Shown here piece after piece: positions 1-6,559 of a stretch of 8,673 bases of DNA. The position numbers were made by a program, and so were the translations under genes. This DNA is from Halarsenatibacter sp964630835. GTDB lineage: Bacteria > Bacillota > Halanaerobiia > Halanaerobiales > Halarsenatibacteraceae. The stretch lies in contig CAZVZM010000076.1 in assembly GCA_964630835.1 (NCBI GenBank), positions 1-8,673 on the forward strand, in the 5' to 3' direction. The stretch's first letter is position 1, and each line of letters starts with the position of its first letter. The notes below the pieces were generated by a model that was given only the letters and a program-made list of their open reading frames with translations, did no database searches and was not told the DNA's origin.

Positions 1-212
1 ATATCCATCAGATCCCTTCTGACAGTTTTATGCCGGCCATCACCCGGCTCGATACCGGCAAATTGAGACAGCACATCATCTGTCACCTTCTCCACAACTG
101 GCATCCACAGAGTATAAAAATCTATGATCGTTCCATCCTTATCAAATAAAATCCCCCTGATTTTATCCTCGCTTTCATCAGCTTCCCCGCCTGAATAATC
201 TTTCTTCTCCAA
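1..212 (-). CDS. HAD-superfamily hydrolase (phosphatase-like), N-terminal part only
   Basis: The first 70 codons of a gene that runs off the left edge. I start it at TTG (210-212) because GGAGGGG (218-224) lies 5 nt upstream. After a short acidic leader the protein reads RGILFDKDGTIIDFYTLW (residues 19-36). This is HAD motif I, DxDGT, with D24 as the expected nucleophile and D26 as the expected general acid. Members of this family are mostly cytoplasmic phosphatases (phosphoglycolate phosphatase and relatives). The cap domain and motifs II-IV lie outside the window, so the substrate cannot be assigned. An ATG-started frame over the same bases lacks the motif and is a shadow. The gene is separated from the efflux operon by 280 bases that hold an operator-like repeat, so it is probably its own transcription unit. 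Confidence 0.85.
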   Translation of the reverse strand, partial: MEKKDYSGGEADESEDKIRGILFDKDGTIIDFYTLWMPVVEKVTDDVLSQFAGIEPGDGRHKTVRRDLMD

Positions 213-378
213 ATTAACCCCTCCATGTATACTACAATTTTTGTCTGATTAATATACTGGCATGCGAAGTGGCAGCCGATGCGAACTGCAGATAACTTGC
301 AAAGCGCAGATAAAACAAACGTCCCTGTCCTGCAATCCTCCAGCATCAGATGAAGATTAATTTTTTGCTCGATTTTTC

Positions 379-414
379 ACACAAACATGTATACAAACAT
401 GTATTAAGGGTCAA
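379..414 (-). promoter_or_regulatory. Tandem dyad repeat, candidate TetR-type operator over a promoter of the HAD gene
   Basis: ACAAACATGTAT occurs twice in direct tandem (381-392 and 393-404). Each copy is the core of an interrupted palindrome: ATACA-AACA-TGTAT at 391-404 is perfect, and ACACA-AACA-TGTAT at 379-392 has one mismatch. A third CATGTATAC lies at 224-232, next to the HAD ribosome site. On the minus strand TTGACC (414-409) and TATACA (393-388) are promoter-like, but the spacer is only 15 nt, so the promoter call is weak. A dyad of this form is typical of TetR/AcrR-family operators; the regulator is not in the window. The rest of 213-492 shows no convincing gene and no clear terminator for the operon ending at 493. 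Confidence 0.45.
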
Positions 415-492
415 TACTTACCAATCATTCTGTTGATCGATCAGCCTCAAAAAACTCACCTGCAGAAAACGAAACATCAAGCAACCCGGCAT

Positions 493-1689
493 TTACTCGT
501 AGCTCAAAGCCTCAACGGGATCAAGCCTGGCGGCTTTGATGGCGGGATAAAGCCCAAAGAAAACACCTATGGCCAGGGAGAAGAAAAAGGCAAGTGCTAC
601 CGCGGCCGGTGAAACCACCATGGTCCAGCCCCCTATATCGGTGACAATATAGGTGGCCAGCCATCCCAGGCCTATACCTGCTATACCTCCCATTGTTGTC
701 AGGCTCAAAGCCTCGAAAAGAAACTGCGTCAGTATATGGCGCTTTTTGGCACCGAGGGCCTTTCTGATGCCTATCTCCCGGGTGCGCTCTGTAACGGAGA
801 CAAGCATTATATTCATTATTCCTATGCCACCAACCAGGAGAGAAATGCCGGCAATTCCCCCCAGCATTATCGTGAGGGTGGCGGTGACGCTGTCAAGAAC
901 ATCCAGGATCTGATCCTGGCTGAAAATGCTATAATCATCATCGCTACCCAGGTATCTGTAAAAAAAATAATCAAGCTGCTCTCTGGCCTGCCGCGCCGGG
1001 ACCATTTCGCCCGCCTCCGCATAATAGGTGTCCACACTGTCGTCCATGGCAAGGCGCTGTATGAAAGTTGTGATGGGAATGTAAACCTGAGAATCCAGGT
1101 CTCCCGTAAGGCCCTGGCCCTTTTCTTCCATGACTCCCACAACGTTAAACCTTATGCTGCGACCAGCATGCTCTATTGTCAGGCGCTCCCCTATAGGATC
1201 ATCCCTGCCAAAAATTTCTTCAGCTATCTCCGAGCCCAGGACCGCAGCGCTGGCAGCTCCGTCCAGATCGGCTTCATTGAGAAAACGGCCGCCAGCGGGC
1301 TCGTAAAGATTTACCGGCGCGAACTCCGGCTCGGTGCCTTCAATGGTGGCACTGTAGCTCTCACCTCTGCGGGTGATGGTGCCCGAACCGGTCTTTGAGG
1401 ATACCACTGTCCTTATATCCGGGGCATTTGCCTCAGCTCTGGCGGCTAACTCAATGGTGAATTTATCCCTGATCTCCTGCTGATCCACGCCGAAGGCGGG
1501 ATTTACCCAGATGAGGTCGCTGCCCAGCCCCCGTATTTCCGCGGTTACCTCTCCCTGAGCGGAGGAACCGATGGATATTATGGAGATTACGGCGGCCACT
1601 CCAATTATAATGCCCAGCATGGAGAGAAAACTGCGCAGCTTGTTGGCCTTAAGGCTGGCTAAAGCCATGCGGATGATTTCCCCTATCAC
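493..1689 (-). CDS. macB: MacB/FtsX-type ABC transporter permease
   Basis: Inner-membrane subunit of the tripartite exporter; 398 residues. It has one N-terminal membrane helix (about 21-43), a large extracytoplasmic domain (about 44-270, MacB_PCD type) and three C-terminal helices (about 272-298, 324-349, 359-383) of the FtsX domain. The conserved cytoplasmic loop ERTREIGIRKALGAKKRHI (301-319) and the C-terminal GLYPAIKAARLDPVEAL (379-395) are hallmarks of MacB-like permeases. In this family ATP hydrolysis drives a periplasmic bellows movement (mechanotransmission) rather than carrying substrate through the membrane helices. Start is GTG; GTGA makes a 4-nt overlap with the ATPase stop, with GAGGTGAT just upstream. 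Unlike E. coli MacB, the ATPase is a separate protein. It is the last gene of the operon. Substrate unknown. Confidence 0.93.
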   Translation of the reverse strand: MIGEIIRMALASLKANKLRSFLSMLGIIIGVAAVISIISIGSSAQGEVTAEIRGLGSDLIWVNPAFGVDQQEIRDKFTIELAARAEANAPDIRTVVSSKTGSGTITRRGESYSATIEGTEPEFAPVNLYEPAGGRFLNEADLDGAASAAVLGSEIAEEIFGRDDPIGERLTIEHAGRSIRFNVVGVMEEKGQGLTGDLDSQVYIPITTFIQRLAMDDSVDTYYAEAGEMVPARQAREQLDYFFYRYLGSDDDYSIFSQDQILDVLDSVTATLTIMLGGIAGISLLVGGIGIMNIMLVSVTERTREIGIRKALGAKKRHILTQFLFEALSLTTMGGIAGIGLGWLATYIVTDIGGWTMVVSPAAVALAFFFSLAIGVFFGLYPAIKAARLDPVEALSYE

Positions 1690-2363
1690 GCTATCACCTC
1701 ATCCTTTTCCAGCTTTCCATCGCGCAGATGCAGGATTCGTTCGGCATATTCGGCGATATGAGGCTCATGAGTAACCAGAACTACTGTGTGCCCTCTCTGA
1801 TTGAGATCCAGAAAGATCTCCATAATCTCGCTCCCGGTATCTGTATCCAGATTTCCGGTGGGCTCATCGGCCAGCAAAAGTGAAGGTTCATTTACCAGGG
1901 CACGGGCTATGGCCACCCGCTGTTTTTGCCCGCCTGAGAGCTCATTGGGCCAGTGATCAAGCCTGTCGCCCAGCCCCACATCCTGGAGGATCTCCCGGGC
2001 CATTTCTTTGCGACGGCTCCGCTTTATACCCCTGTAAATCAGGGGCAGCTCCACATTTTCCCAGGATGATCGTCTGGCCAGAAGATTAAACTGCTGAAAT
2101 ACAAAACCTATTTTATCATTGCGGATTTGAGCCAGCTCGCTGTCGTCTAACTCGCCCACATCCTCTCCCTCCAGCCAGTATTTGCCGCCGGTTGACCTGT
2201 GCAGACAGCCCAGCACGTGCATCATCGTGGATTTTCCCGAGCCGGAGGGTCCCATAATGGAAACAAACTCTCCCTCCTTAATTGTAAAATCCACGCCGCG
2301 CAGGGCTTCCACCTCAATTTCCCCATTGTAATAGACCTTGCGCAGATCTTCCACTTCAATCAT
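1686..2363 (-). CDS. MacB/LolD-type ABC transporter ATP-binding protein
   Basis: Cytoplasmic ATPase of the exporter; 225 residues, the usual length for this family. It contains Walker A GPSGSGKST (38-46), Q-loop FVFQQFNLL (87-95), signature LSGGQKQR (142-149), Walker B LLLADEP with catalytic E167, D-loop NLD (171-173) and switch H199. All catalytic residues are present. A longer open frame extends 34 codons upstream, but I start at ATG 2361-2363: homologues begin at this MIEVEDLRKVY sequence, it lies one base after the adaptor stop codon, and GGGGGAG precedes it. The upstream extension only re-reads the adaptor's C-terminal coding region. Translational coupling with both neighbours is likely. 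Confidence 0.95.
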   Translation of the reverse strand: MIEVEDLRKVYYNGEIEVEALRGVDFTIKEGEFVSIMGPSGSGKSTMMHVLGCLHRSTGGKYWLEGEDVGELDDSELAQIRNDKIGFVFQQFNLLARRSSWENVELPLIYRGIKRSRRKEMAREILQDVGLGDRLDHWPNELSGGQKQRVAIARALVNEPSLLLADEPTGNLDTDTGSEIMEIFLDLNQRGHTVVLVTHEPHIAEYAERILHLRDGKLEKDEVIA

Positions 2364-2364
2364 A

Positions 2365-3399
2365 CTATTCTCCCCCGCTTTGAGCACCGGGTGTTCCCGG
2401 GGGAGGACCGGATTCGGGGCCGAACATCCAGTCCGGTTCACCAAAATCGGCAAAGCGGTGTACATTTATCAGTATCCGCTCTCCCTCCTCCAGGCCGGAG
2501 GTTATCTCAACATCAATATCATCGCTCATACCCGTGCTCACTGACACCGGCTCCGGCTCGTCCTCTTCGTCAACTCTGACAGCAAATTCCTCGCCTTCGT
2601 GTTCGTAGATGGCAGTTGAGGGCACCAGCAAAACATCCTCCCGGGCATCTATAATTATCTCCACATCGGCGGAGTAGCCGGTGCGAAAACGCTCATCATT
2701 TTCATCGATGCTGATCTCTGCCGGCACAACGACAACACCGTTATCGCGGGAAGTGCCTAAATCCACGCTGCTCACCTCACCACTGTATTGATTGTCGGGC
2801 AGGGCGTCAATTTCGACGACGCTTTTCATGCCCGTCTCAACCAGGGGAGCATCAATCTCGTCCAGATCAATATCGACTTTATAACCGCTCAAATCCCTTA
2901 CAACAATACCCGGCGACTCGGCGGTAATGCGGTCACCTTCCTCCATATCAAAATCAGCAACGGTGCCATCCAGGCGAGAATGGATTTTTCTATCCTCAAG
3001 GCGTTTTTCGGCCAGCTCCAGCCTGACTTCCTGCTCCTCGATTTCTCTCTCAGAGCCGTCTATTAATGCCTGCTGATAGGCATTCTCGGCCTGAATATAG
3101 TCCAGATACTGATCGCGGTCATCCAGACGGTAAAGCAACTCACCTTCCTCCACCTCATCTCCCGGTTCCACTTTGATCTCCTCAATTTCTCCCCCCTGCT
3201 CGGGCTGATGCCTTTTCTCCTGTAAAGGTTCCAGATATCCGGAAACTGAAACGCGGGTGCTCAAATCTCCTCGCTCCACAGTGCCGGTCTGATGGGGCAG
3301 TATTTCCTCCTCCGGTTCGGCTCTCATTTGAAACCACCAGACAGCAGCTCCTGCTGCCAGCAAAATAATTACTATGATTGCGCCTCTTTTTTTAGTCAA
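2365..3399 (-). CDS. MacA/HlyD-type periplasmic adaptor subunit
   Basis: Membrane-fusion protein expected to bridge the MacB-like permease and the outer-membrane channel; 344 residues. An N-terminal membrane anchor (about 6-23, no lipobox Cys) is followed by a lipoyl/barrel-sandwich half (about 64-94), an alpha-hairpin (about 95-140), the second lipoyl half (SRLDGTVADF onward, 141-170), beta-barrel and membrane-proximal domains (about 171-313), and a Gly/Pro-rich tail (about 319-344). The hairpin is short, about 45 residues, roughly half of what I recall for E. coli MacA. The start is TTG: TTGACTAA overlaps the end of the preceding gene by 8 nt, and GGAGGAGG lies 9 nt upstream. The protein is very acidic, like its neighbours. 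The gene order channel-adaptor-ATPase-permease supports the role. Confidence 0.9.
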   Translation of the reverse strand: MTKKRGAIIVIILLAAGAAVWWFQMRAEPEEEILPHQTGTVERGDLSTRVSVSGYLEPLQEKRHQPEQGGEIEEIKVEPGDEVEEGELLYRLDDRDQYLDYIQAENAYQQALIDGSEREIEEQEVRLELAEKRLEDRKIHSRLDGTVADFDMEEGDRITAESPGIVVRDLSGYKVDIDLDEIDAPLVETGMKSVVEIDALPDNQYSGEVSSVDLGTSRDNGVVVVPAEISIDENDERFRTGYSADVEIIIDAREDVLLVPSTAIYEHEGEEFAVRVDEEDEPEPVSVSTGMSDDIDVEITSGLEEGERILINVHRFADFGEPDWMFGPESGPPPGTPGAQSGGE

Positions 3400-4877
3400 C
3401 TTGCAGAACCTCCTCCAGCAGCAGATACTCTAAACTGCTGACCAGGTTAACCTGATCGAGCAGAAGTTCAATTTCTTTCTCCTGCAGATTTATTTTCGCT
3501 TCATCTCTGTCCAGTTCCTTTTCTTCCACATCCATCTCTCCGGAAGCCCCTCTATCGTAGGCTTCTTTTTCCTGCTGATAGTCAAGATCCGCGCTTCGAG
3601 CCTCCAGGTCGGCTGTATGGACTTCCTCCCGGCTTCTCTCCACTGCATCCAGTGCTGCCTTTAATTCCTGATTTAGGGCAAATTTGAGATCACCTATATC
3701 TTTTCGCAAAGATTCTTTATCCTGTTCAAACTCATCCTCTTCCAGGCCGCTCAGGCCTCCATCGTGTATATTATAGCTTACATTTAGGGAAGCCTCCCAT
3801 TCCCGCTCTTCAATATCCGGGCTGCCGGCAGACATATCAACTGCCGGATGCTGTTCTCTCTGCCACCATTCTTTTTCCTGTTTTATCTGCTCGAGCTCAT
3901 TTTCCAGGCGGGCGTAATCGACTGAGGCTGCCAGCATTCTCTCTTTAAGTTCATCTCCTTCATTTTCTCTTTCTATGAGCTCTTTTGCCGGCCCGGCAAA
4001 ATTATTCTCCAGAGAATTCCATATAGAAGCATCCAGATCATAAGCGGGCTCGGGGGCTTCGCCCAGCATTTCTTTGAAATTATCCCGGGCAGATTCCAGG
4101 GATCTCTGGAGGGTATTTCTGCTGTTTTTTGCCTGCTCAAAGGCTAACTTCATTTCTTTTAGCTCCAGTTTGCCGGCCTCCTCTATCTCCCGCTGCCGCC
4201 GGGTCTCTTTAAGTCTGTTCTCTGCTTGCTCAAGACGAACTTCGGCCAGCTCCTTTTCCCGCTCAAGTGCTGATATCTCCAGATACTCCTCGAGCATTTC
4301 AATATAAAAGTCCTCCCGTGAGCGCTCTAACTCCTGTTTTGCCAGGTCCCGCTGCTCCTCTAACTCCTCAAGTGTGCGGGCGGACTCAGTCGGCACCCGG
4401 GGCCAGAGCTGATAGTTTAAATCCAGAGAAAAAACCGCATTGTCGGATATATCCTCGGTATCTATGGGATCATCGTCCATATAAGACATGTCGNNNNNNN
4501 NNNNNNNNNNNNNNNNNNNNNNNNNNNNNNNNNNNNNNNNNNNNNNNNNNNNNNNNNNNNNNNNNNNNNNNNNNNNNNNNNNNNNNNNNNNNNTAGGAAG
4601 CGGTGGTGAAAATCTGCCAGCCCGCTCCCGCCCTGAGCTGAGCAATATCGTTTTCCAGACTCTTAACCTGCTCTCGCTCGTCTCTCAGCTCGGGAGTGGT
4701 TTCCGCAGCCTGCCGGAGAACTTTCTCAAGCTCCGCTCCCTGCAGGGGGTGTGCAGATATAAATAAAAGGAGAAAAAATAAAATGGCAGACATAAGCAGC
4801 ATAAAAAACCGCCGCGGCGATATGAACGACAGCAAGTGCTGGAAGAATTTATTCGGTGAAGGCATCCAGAATTTCAT
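3392..4877 (-). CDS. TolC-family outer membrane efflux protein, split by an assembly gap
   Basis: Outer-membrane channel subunit. The N-terminal 94 codons (4877 to 4596) encode a signal sequence (hydrophobic about 24-45, likely cleavage near QGA-EL) and a first OEP helix (ELEKVLRQAAETTPELRDER), ending in WQIFTTAS. TA then remains before the N run, consistent with a Tyr codon beginning strand S1. After the gap, 366 codons give strand-like AVFSLDLNYQLWPR, long coiled coils, a second strand pair (EREWEASLNVSYNIHDGG and the preceding PAVDMSAG) and the final helices. This is the usual two-repeat TolC layout, at least 460 residues. With the 100-N filler the two halves fall in different frames, so they appear as two overlapping frames. 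They rejoin if the true gap is a multiple of three. Start ATG 4875-4877 has GGAGGTGAT 5 nt upstream and overlaps the previous gene by 29 nt. Confidence 0.88.
4494..4593. other. Assembly gap, exactly 100 N
   Basis: A run of exactly 100 N, the usual placeholder for a scaffold gap of unknown length. It lies inside the TolC-family gene where the first pair of beta-strands is expected. The flanking coding frames fit a single gene only if the missing length is divisible by three, which 100 is not. The true length and any sequence lost here are unknown. Confidence 0.98.
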
Positions 4878-6003
4878 CTCTTATCACCTCCACCTCCACA
4901 CCCATCATCTCCTGTAGCTCGAGATAGGAGGCCAGCCTGGACGCCAGAGCTTCCTGCACATCCAGCTCCGCCTCTATCTTCTCCAGCTCCGCTCTTTCAA
5001 GCTCTCTTTCCGATACAAGTCCGGCCTGACGCTGCTCCCTGGTTATGCGCTGATGTTCCTCGGCCTGCGCCAGATTATCCCGGGACAGACCCACCTGCAG
5101 ACCGGCCTGTCTCACGGTGTGAAGCTGATCTAAAGCATCCTCTTCCACGCTTTCCTCAGTCTGCTGGTACTCCAGTCGGGCAAGCTCAAGTTCATTTTCC
5201 TTCTCCAGCATATCCAGATCGGAGGTATCGCTGATCTCAGCCCGCTCTAGCTCTATTTCGGCCAGTTCCAGGCTCAGATCCGAAACCTCAAGCTCCAGGC
5301 TGTGCTCTAAAGTTTTCTCCACCGCCTGGCTGCGATCGGGCAGCTCCGGTTCCTCTCCCGGGGCAAGCTCGGAGGTCAGCGGAGGCAGCTCCTCCAGTTC
5401 CAGAGTGGAGCGCATCTCCCGCTCCTTTTTCTCGAGATCTTCCTCTGCTTCCTCGAGCTCAAAGCGGGCATTGTTGACCTCCATCTGCTGGCGGAGAAGT
5501 TCTATGCGCCCTTCGTGACCGGCCTCCACCTTCTGCTCTACATCCCGCAGTTCAGCCTCTGCCAGCTCCAGATTGCGACCGGCCGCCTCCACCTCGCGGT
5601 CAAGAAGCTTAAGCTGATGATAATCATTCATAAATTCCAGATAGATACCTAAAGCCGTGGAGCGAAACTGCTGACGGGATTGCTGATAGCTGAGCTCAGC
5701 CGAGAGTTTCTGCAGCCGGGATTCAGTCCTGATATGCTCAGCCCGGGATTTTTCATGCTCTATTTCCGCATTATCCATTTCCAGATAGGCAACCTTAAGA
5801 TCCGTGCTGTGCTCCTCCATAAGCTGAACTGCTCTCTCCAGAGATAGCTCCTCTTCCTCAGCTGTTTCTGCAGACAAAAGGGGCGACGAAATAAGAAAAA
5901 GTGTGAGAAATCCAGCCAGAAATATAACTAAAAATATCCTCGCCGACAAATAAAAAAAAGAAATGGATCTCCCACTATCCTTTGATAGTTTCTCTGCTTC
6001 CAA
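4849..6003 (-). CDS. TolC-related secreted coiled-coil protein lacking apparent barrel strands
   Basis: First gene of the exporter operon; 384 residues, about 20% Glu. It has a signal sequence or anchor (hydrophobic about 21-44, possible cleavage LLSA-ET), then two OEP-like repeats (about 54-205 and 226-369). The repeat ends match TolC helices: KVEAGHEGRIELLRQQMEV (158-176), and QAGLVSERELERAELEKIEA (326-345) leading to LELQEMMGVE. Where TolC proteins carry strands S1/S2 and S3/S4, this protein continues as charged helix (about 86-120 and 255-300), with no alternating hydrophobic strand sequence. I infer a periplasmic helical component rather than a channel. The start is TTG with AGGAGGG 7 nt upstream (6011-6017). 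A divergent TolC that folds with cryptic strands cannot be excluded. The operon position links it to the export complex. Confidence 0.8.
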   Translation of the reverse strand: MEAEKLSKDSGRSISFFYLSARIFLVIFLAGFLTLFLISSPLLSAETAEEEELSLERAVQLMEEHSTDLKVAYLEMDNAEIEHEKSRAEHIRTESRLQKLSAELSYQQSRQQFRSTALGIYLEFMNDYHQLKLLDREVEAAGRNLELAEAELRDVEQKVEAGHEGRIELLRQQMEVNNARFELEEAEEDLEKKEREMRSTLELEELPPLTSELAPGEEPELPDRSQAVEKTLEHSLELEVSDLSLELAEIELERAEISDTSDLDMLEKENELELARLEYQQTEESVEEDALDQLHTVRQAGLQVGLSRDNLAQAEEHQRITREQRQAGLVSERELERAELEKIEAELDVQEALASRLASYLELQEMMGVEVEVIRDEILDAFTE

Positions 6004-6071
6004 TTATATTCCCTCCTGCAATTTTTTTCTCTTCTCATATTACCTTCTCACATTGATAGTTAGTATCCAGT

Positions 6072-6107
6072 AAAGAAATTATTCCTCCTGAAATTGACTA
6101 TTTCTTT
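6072..6107 (-). promoter_or_regulatory. Hairpin-enclosed AGGAGG in the operon's 5' untranslated region
   Basis: On the minus strand an 8-bp inverted repeat (AAAGAAAT and ATTTCTTT, 6100-6107 with 6072-6079) encloses a 20-nt loop that contains a perfect AGGAGG (6089-6084). A smaller dyad GAAAT-N5-ATTTC (6090-6104) overlaps it. No start codon sits at a useful distance downstream and no leader peptide is evident. The true ribosome site of the first gene is the separate AGGAGGG at 6011-6017. It could be a ribosome standby site, a remnant or chance. Confidence 0.3.
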
Positions 6108-6160
6108 GTGCTTCCTGCGTGTATTAAACCTTTTTAAAAATAGCATTTGTTCATTACATA

Positions 6161-6183
6161 TTATCTTTTTATCAAGTATAACA
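6161..6183 (-). promoter_or_regulatory. P2: extended -10 promoter-like element with copy of the P1 operator
   Basis: The minus strand reads TGT-TATACT (6183-6175), an extended -10, followed directly by TTGATAAAAAGATAA (6175-6161; the final T of the -10 is shared). P1 upstream has TATAAT then TGTTATCAAAAGATAA, so the two modules match in -10, position and operator core, with P2 two bases shorter. There is no good -35. P2 lies downstream of the intrinsic terminator at 6239-6267 and could supply the exporter mRNA directly, with a leader of about 165 nt. Confidence 0.45.
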
Positions 6184-6238
6184 AAAAAGGGCTTGCAGCG
6201 ATATAAAATTTTTTACATCTTCTTACGCAGACTATTAT

Positions 6239-6267
6239 AAAAAAACCCGGCTTTTAGCGCCCGGGCT
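6239..6267 (-). terminator. Intrinsic terminator in the exporter's upstream region
   Basis: Minus strand: stem CCCGG (6265-6261) with CCGGG (6250-6246), one extra C-G pair past a bulged G, loop GCTAAAA, then seven T (6245-6239). A and G at 6267-6266 can add an A-U and a G-U pair. There is no T run on the other strand, so it acts on transcripts running toward the exporter. No minus-strand gene ends upstream of it; only P1 can feed it. It therefore ends a short RNA or is a conditional attenuator. Confidence 0.75.
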
Positions 6268-6411
6268 GATTTCAAATGATTGATGTCAGATAGGAAAACA
6301 GCTCCCCCTGAAGCAGTTTTTATCTGAAACGAAAACTGGCCAGGCCCGAATGCCAAAAAACTGAAATACTCCCGATTAAAAAGACATCTTTTACAGGAAG
6401 CTTATCTTTTG
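6239..6411 (-). ncRNA. Structured leader or small RNA of about 170 nt between P1 and its terminator
   Basis: It runs from the predicted P1 start (about 6411) to the terminator T run. Inside, a long imperfect hairpin spans 6327-6286: TCAGATA/TATCTGA, AAAAC/GTTTT and GCTTC/GGAGC, with a 4-nt loop AGGG, one U-U mismatch and a CC bulge, about 17 bp in all. A competing stem CAGTTTT/AAAACTG uses 6338-6332 with 6320-6314. Further upstream TTCGGGC (6350-6344) can pair with GCCCGGG (6266-6260), the 5' arm of the terminator; the pairing has seven pairs, two of them G-U, plus U-A and G-C past a bulge. That is an antiterminator geometry. I do not recognise a known riboswitch class or 6S RNA. It could be an attenuating leader, perhaps ligand- or protein-sensing, or a free small RNA. 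Confidence 0.5.
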
Positions 6412-6446
6412 ATAACAATTATACGACTTCCAGGAAGAAAATGCAA
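6402..6446 (-). promoter_or_regulatory. P1: sigma-A promoter facing the exporter, with operator-like inverted repeats
   Basis: Minus strand TTGCAT (6446-6441), a 17-nt spacer, then TATAAT (6423-6418); start predicted near 6411. Two dyads overlap it: CTTCCAGGAAG (6427-6437) inside the spacer, and TTATC-AAAA-GATAA (6415-6402) across the start site. The second is repeated in shorter form at P2, which makes it the best candidate operator for the divergently encoded MarR protein. Confidence 0.7.
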
Positions 6447-6468
6447 GCGCCCTGCCTTACTCCGATAT

Positions 6469-6506
6469 TTGCCAAGCCGTAAAAATTAAGATATAATCTG
6501 TACAGA
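6469..6506 (+). promoter_or_regulatory. Promoter of the marR-family gene
   Basis: TTGCCA (6469-6474), a 17-nt spacer, then TATAAT (6492-6497), giving a start near 6504 and a leader of about 56 nt. A perfect palindrome TCTGTACAGA (6497-6506) covers the start site, and AGAT-ATA-ATCT (6489-6499) covers the -10; either could serve autoregulation. The -35 is only 22 bp from the divergent P1 -35, so one bound repressor could affect both directions. Confidence 0.75.
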
Positions 6507-6559
6507 AATCAATCATTACCACCATGTGAAAAATATAGAAAGGAAATTGAGGTGAAAAT

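Noticed and set aside
122..346. 74-codon minus-strand frame overlapping the HAD gene
   Set aside because: No ribosome site before its ATG, Cys-rich unlikely sequence, and it reads the HAD motif region in the wrong frame.
434..443. Perfect palindrome TGATCGATCA downstream of the exporter operon
   Set aside because: Stem too short and not followed by a T run, so not a terminator; 10-bp palindromes of this kind occur by chance.
6213..6356. Minus-strand open frame from TTG (MAFGPGQFSFQIKT...) running through the leader and its terminator
   Set aside because: No ribosome site at a proper distance, and it is written across a strong hairpin and a canonical terminator; RNA structure explains the bases better than coding.
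6181..6401. Segment between the P1 and P2 repeats as a small inserted element (MITE)
   Set aside because: Its ends show no inverted terminal repeats, and the flanking repeats coincide with promoter -10 and operator positions, which regulation explains more simply.
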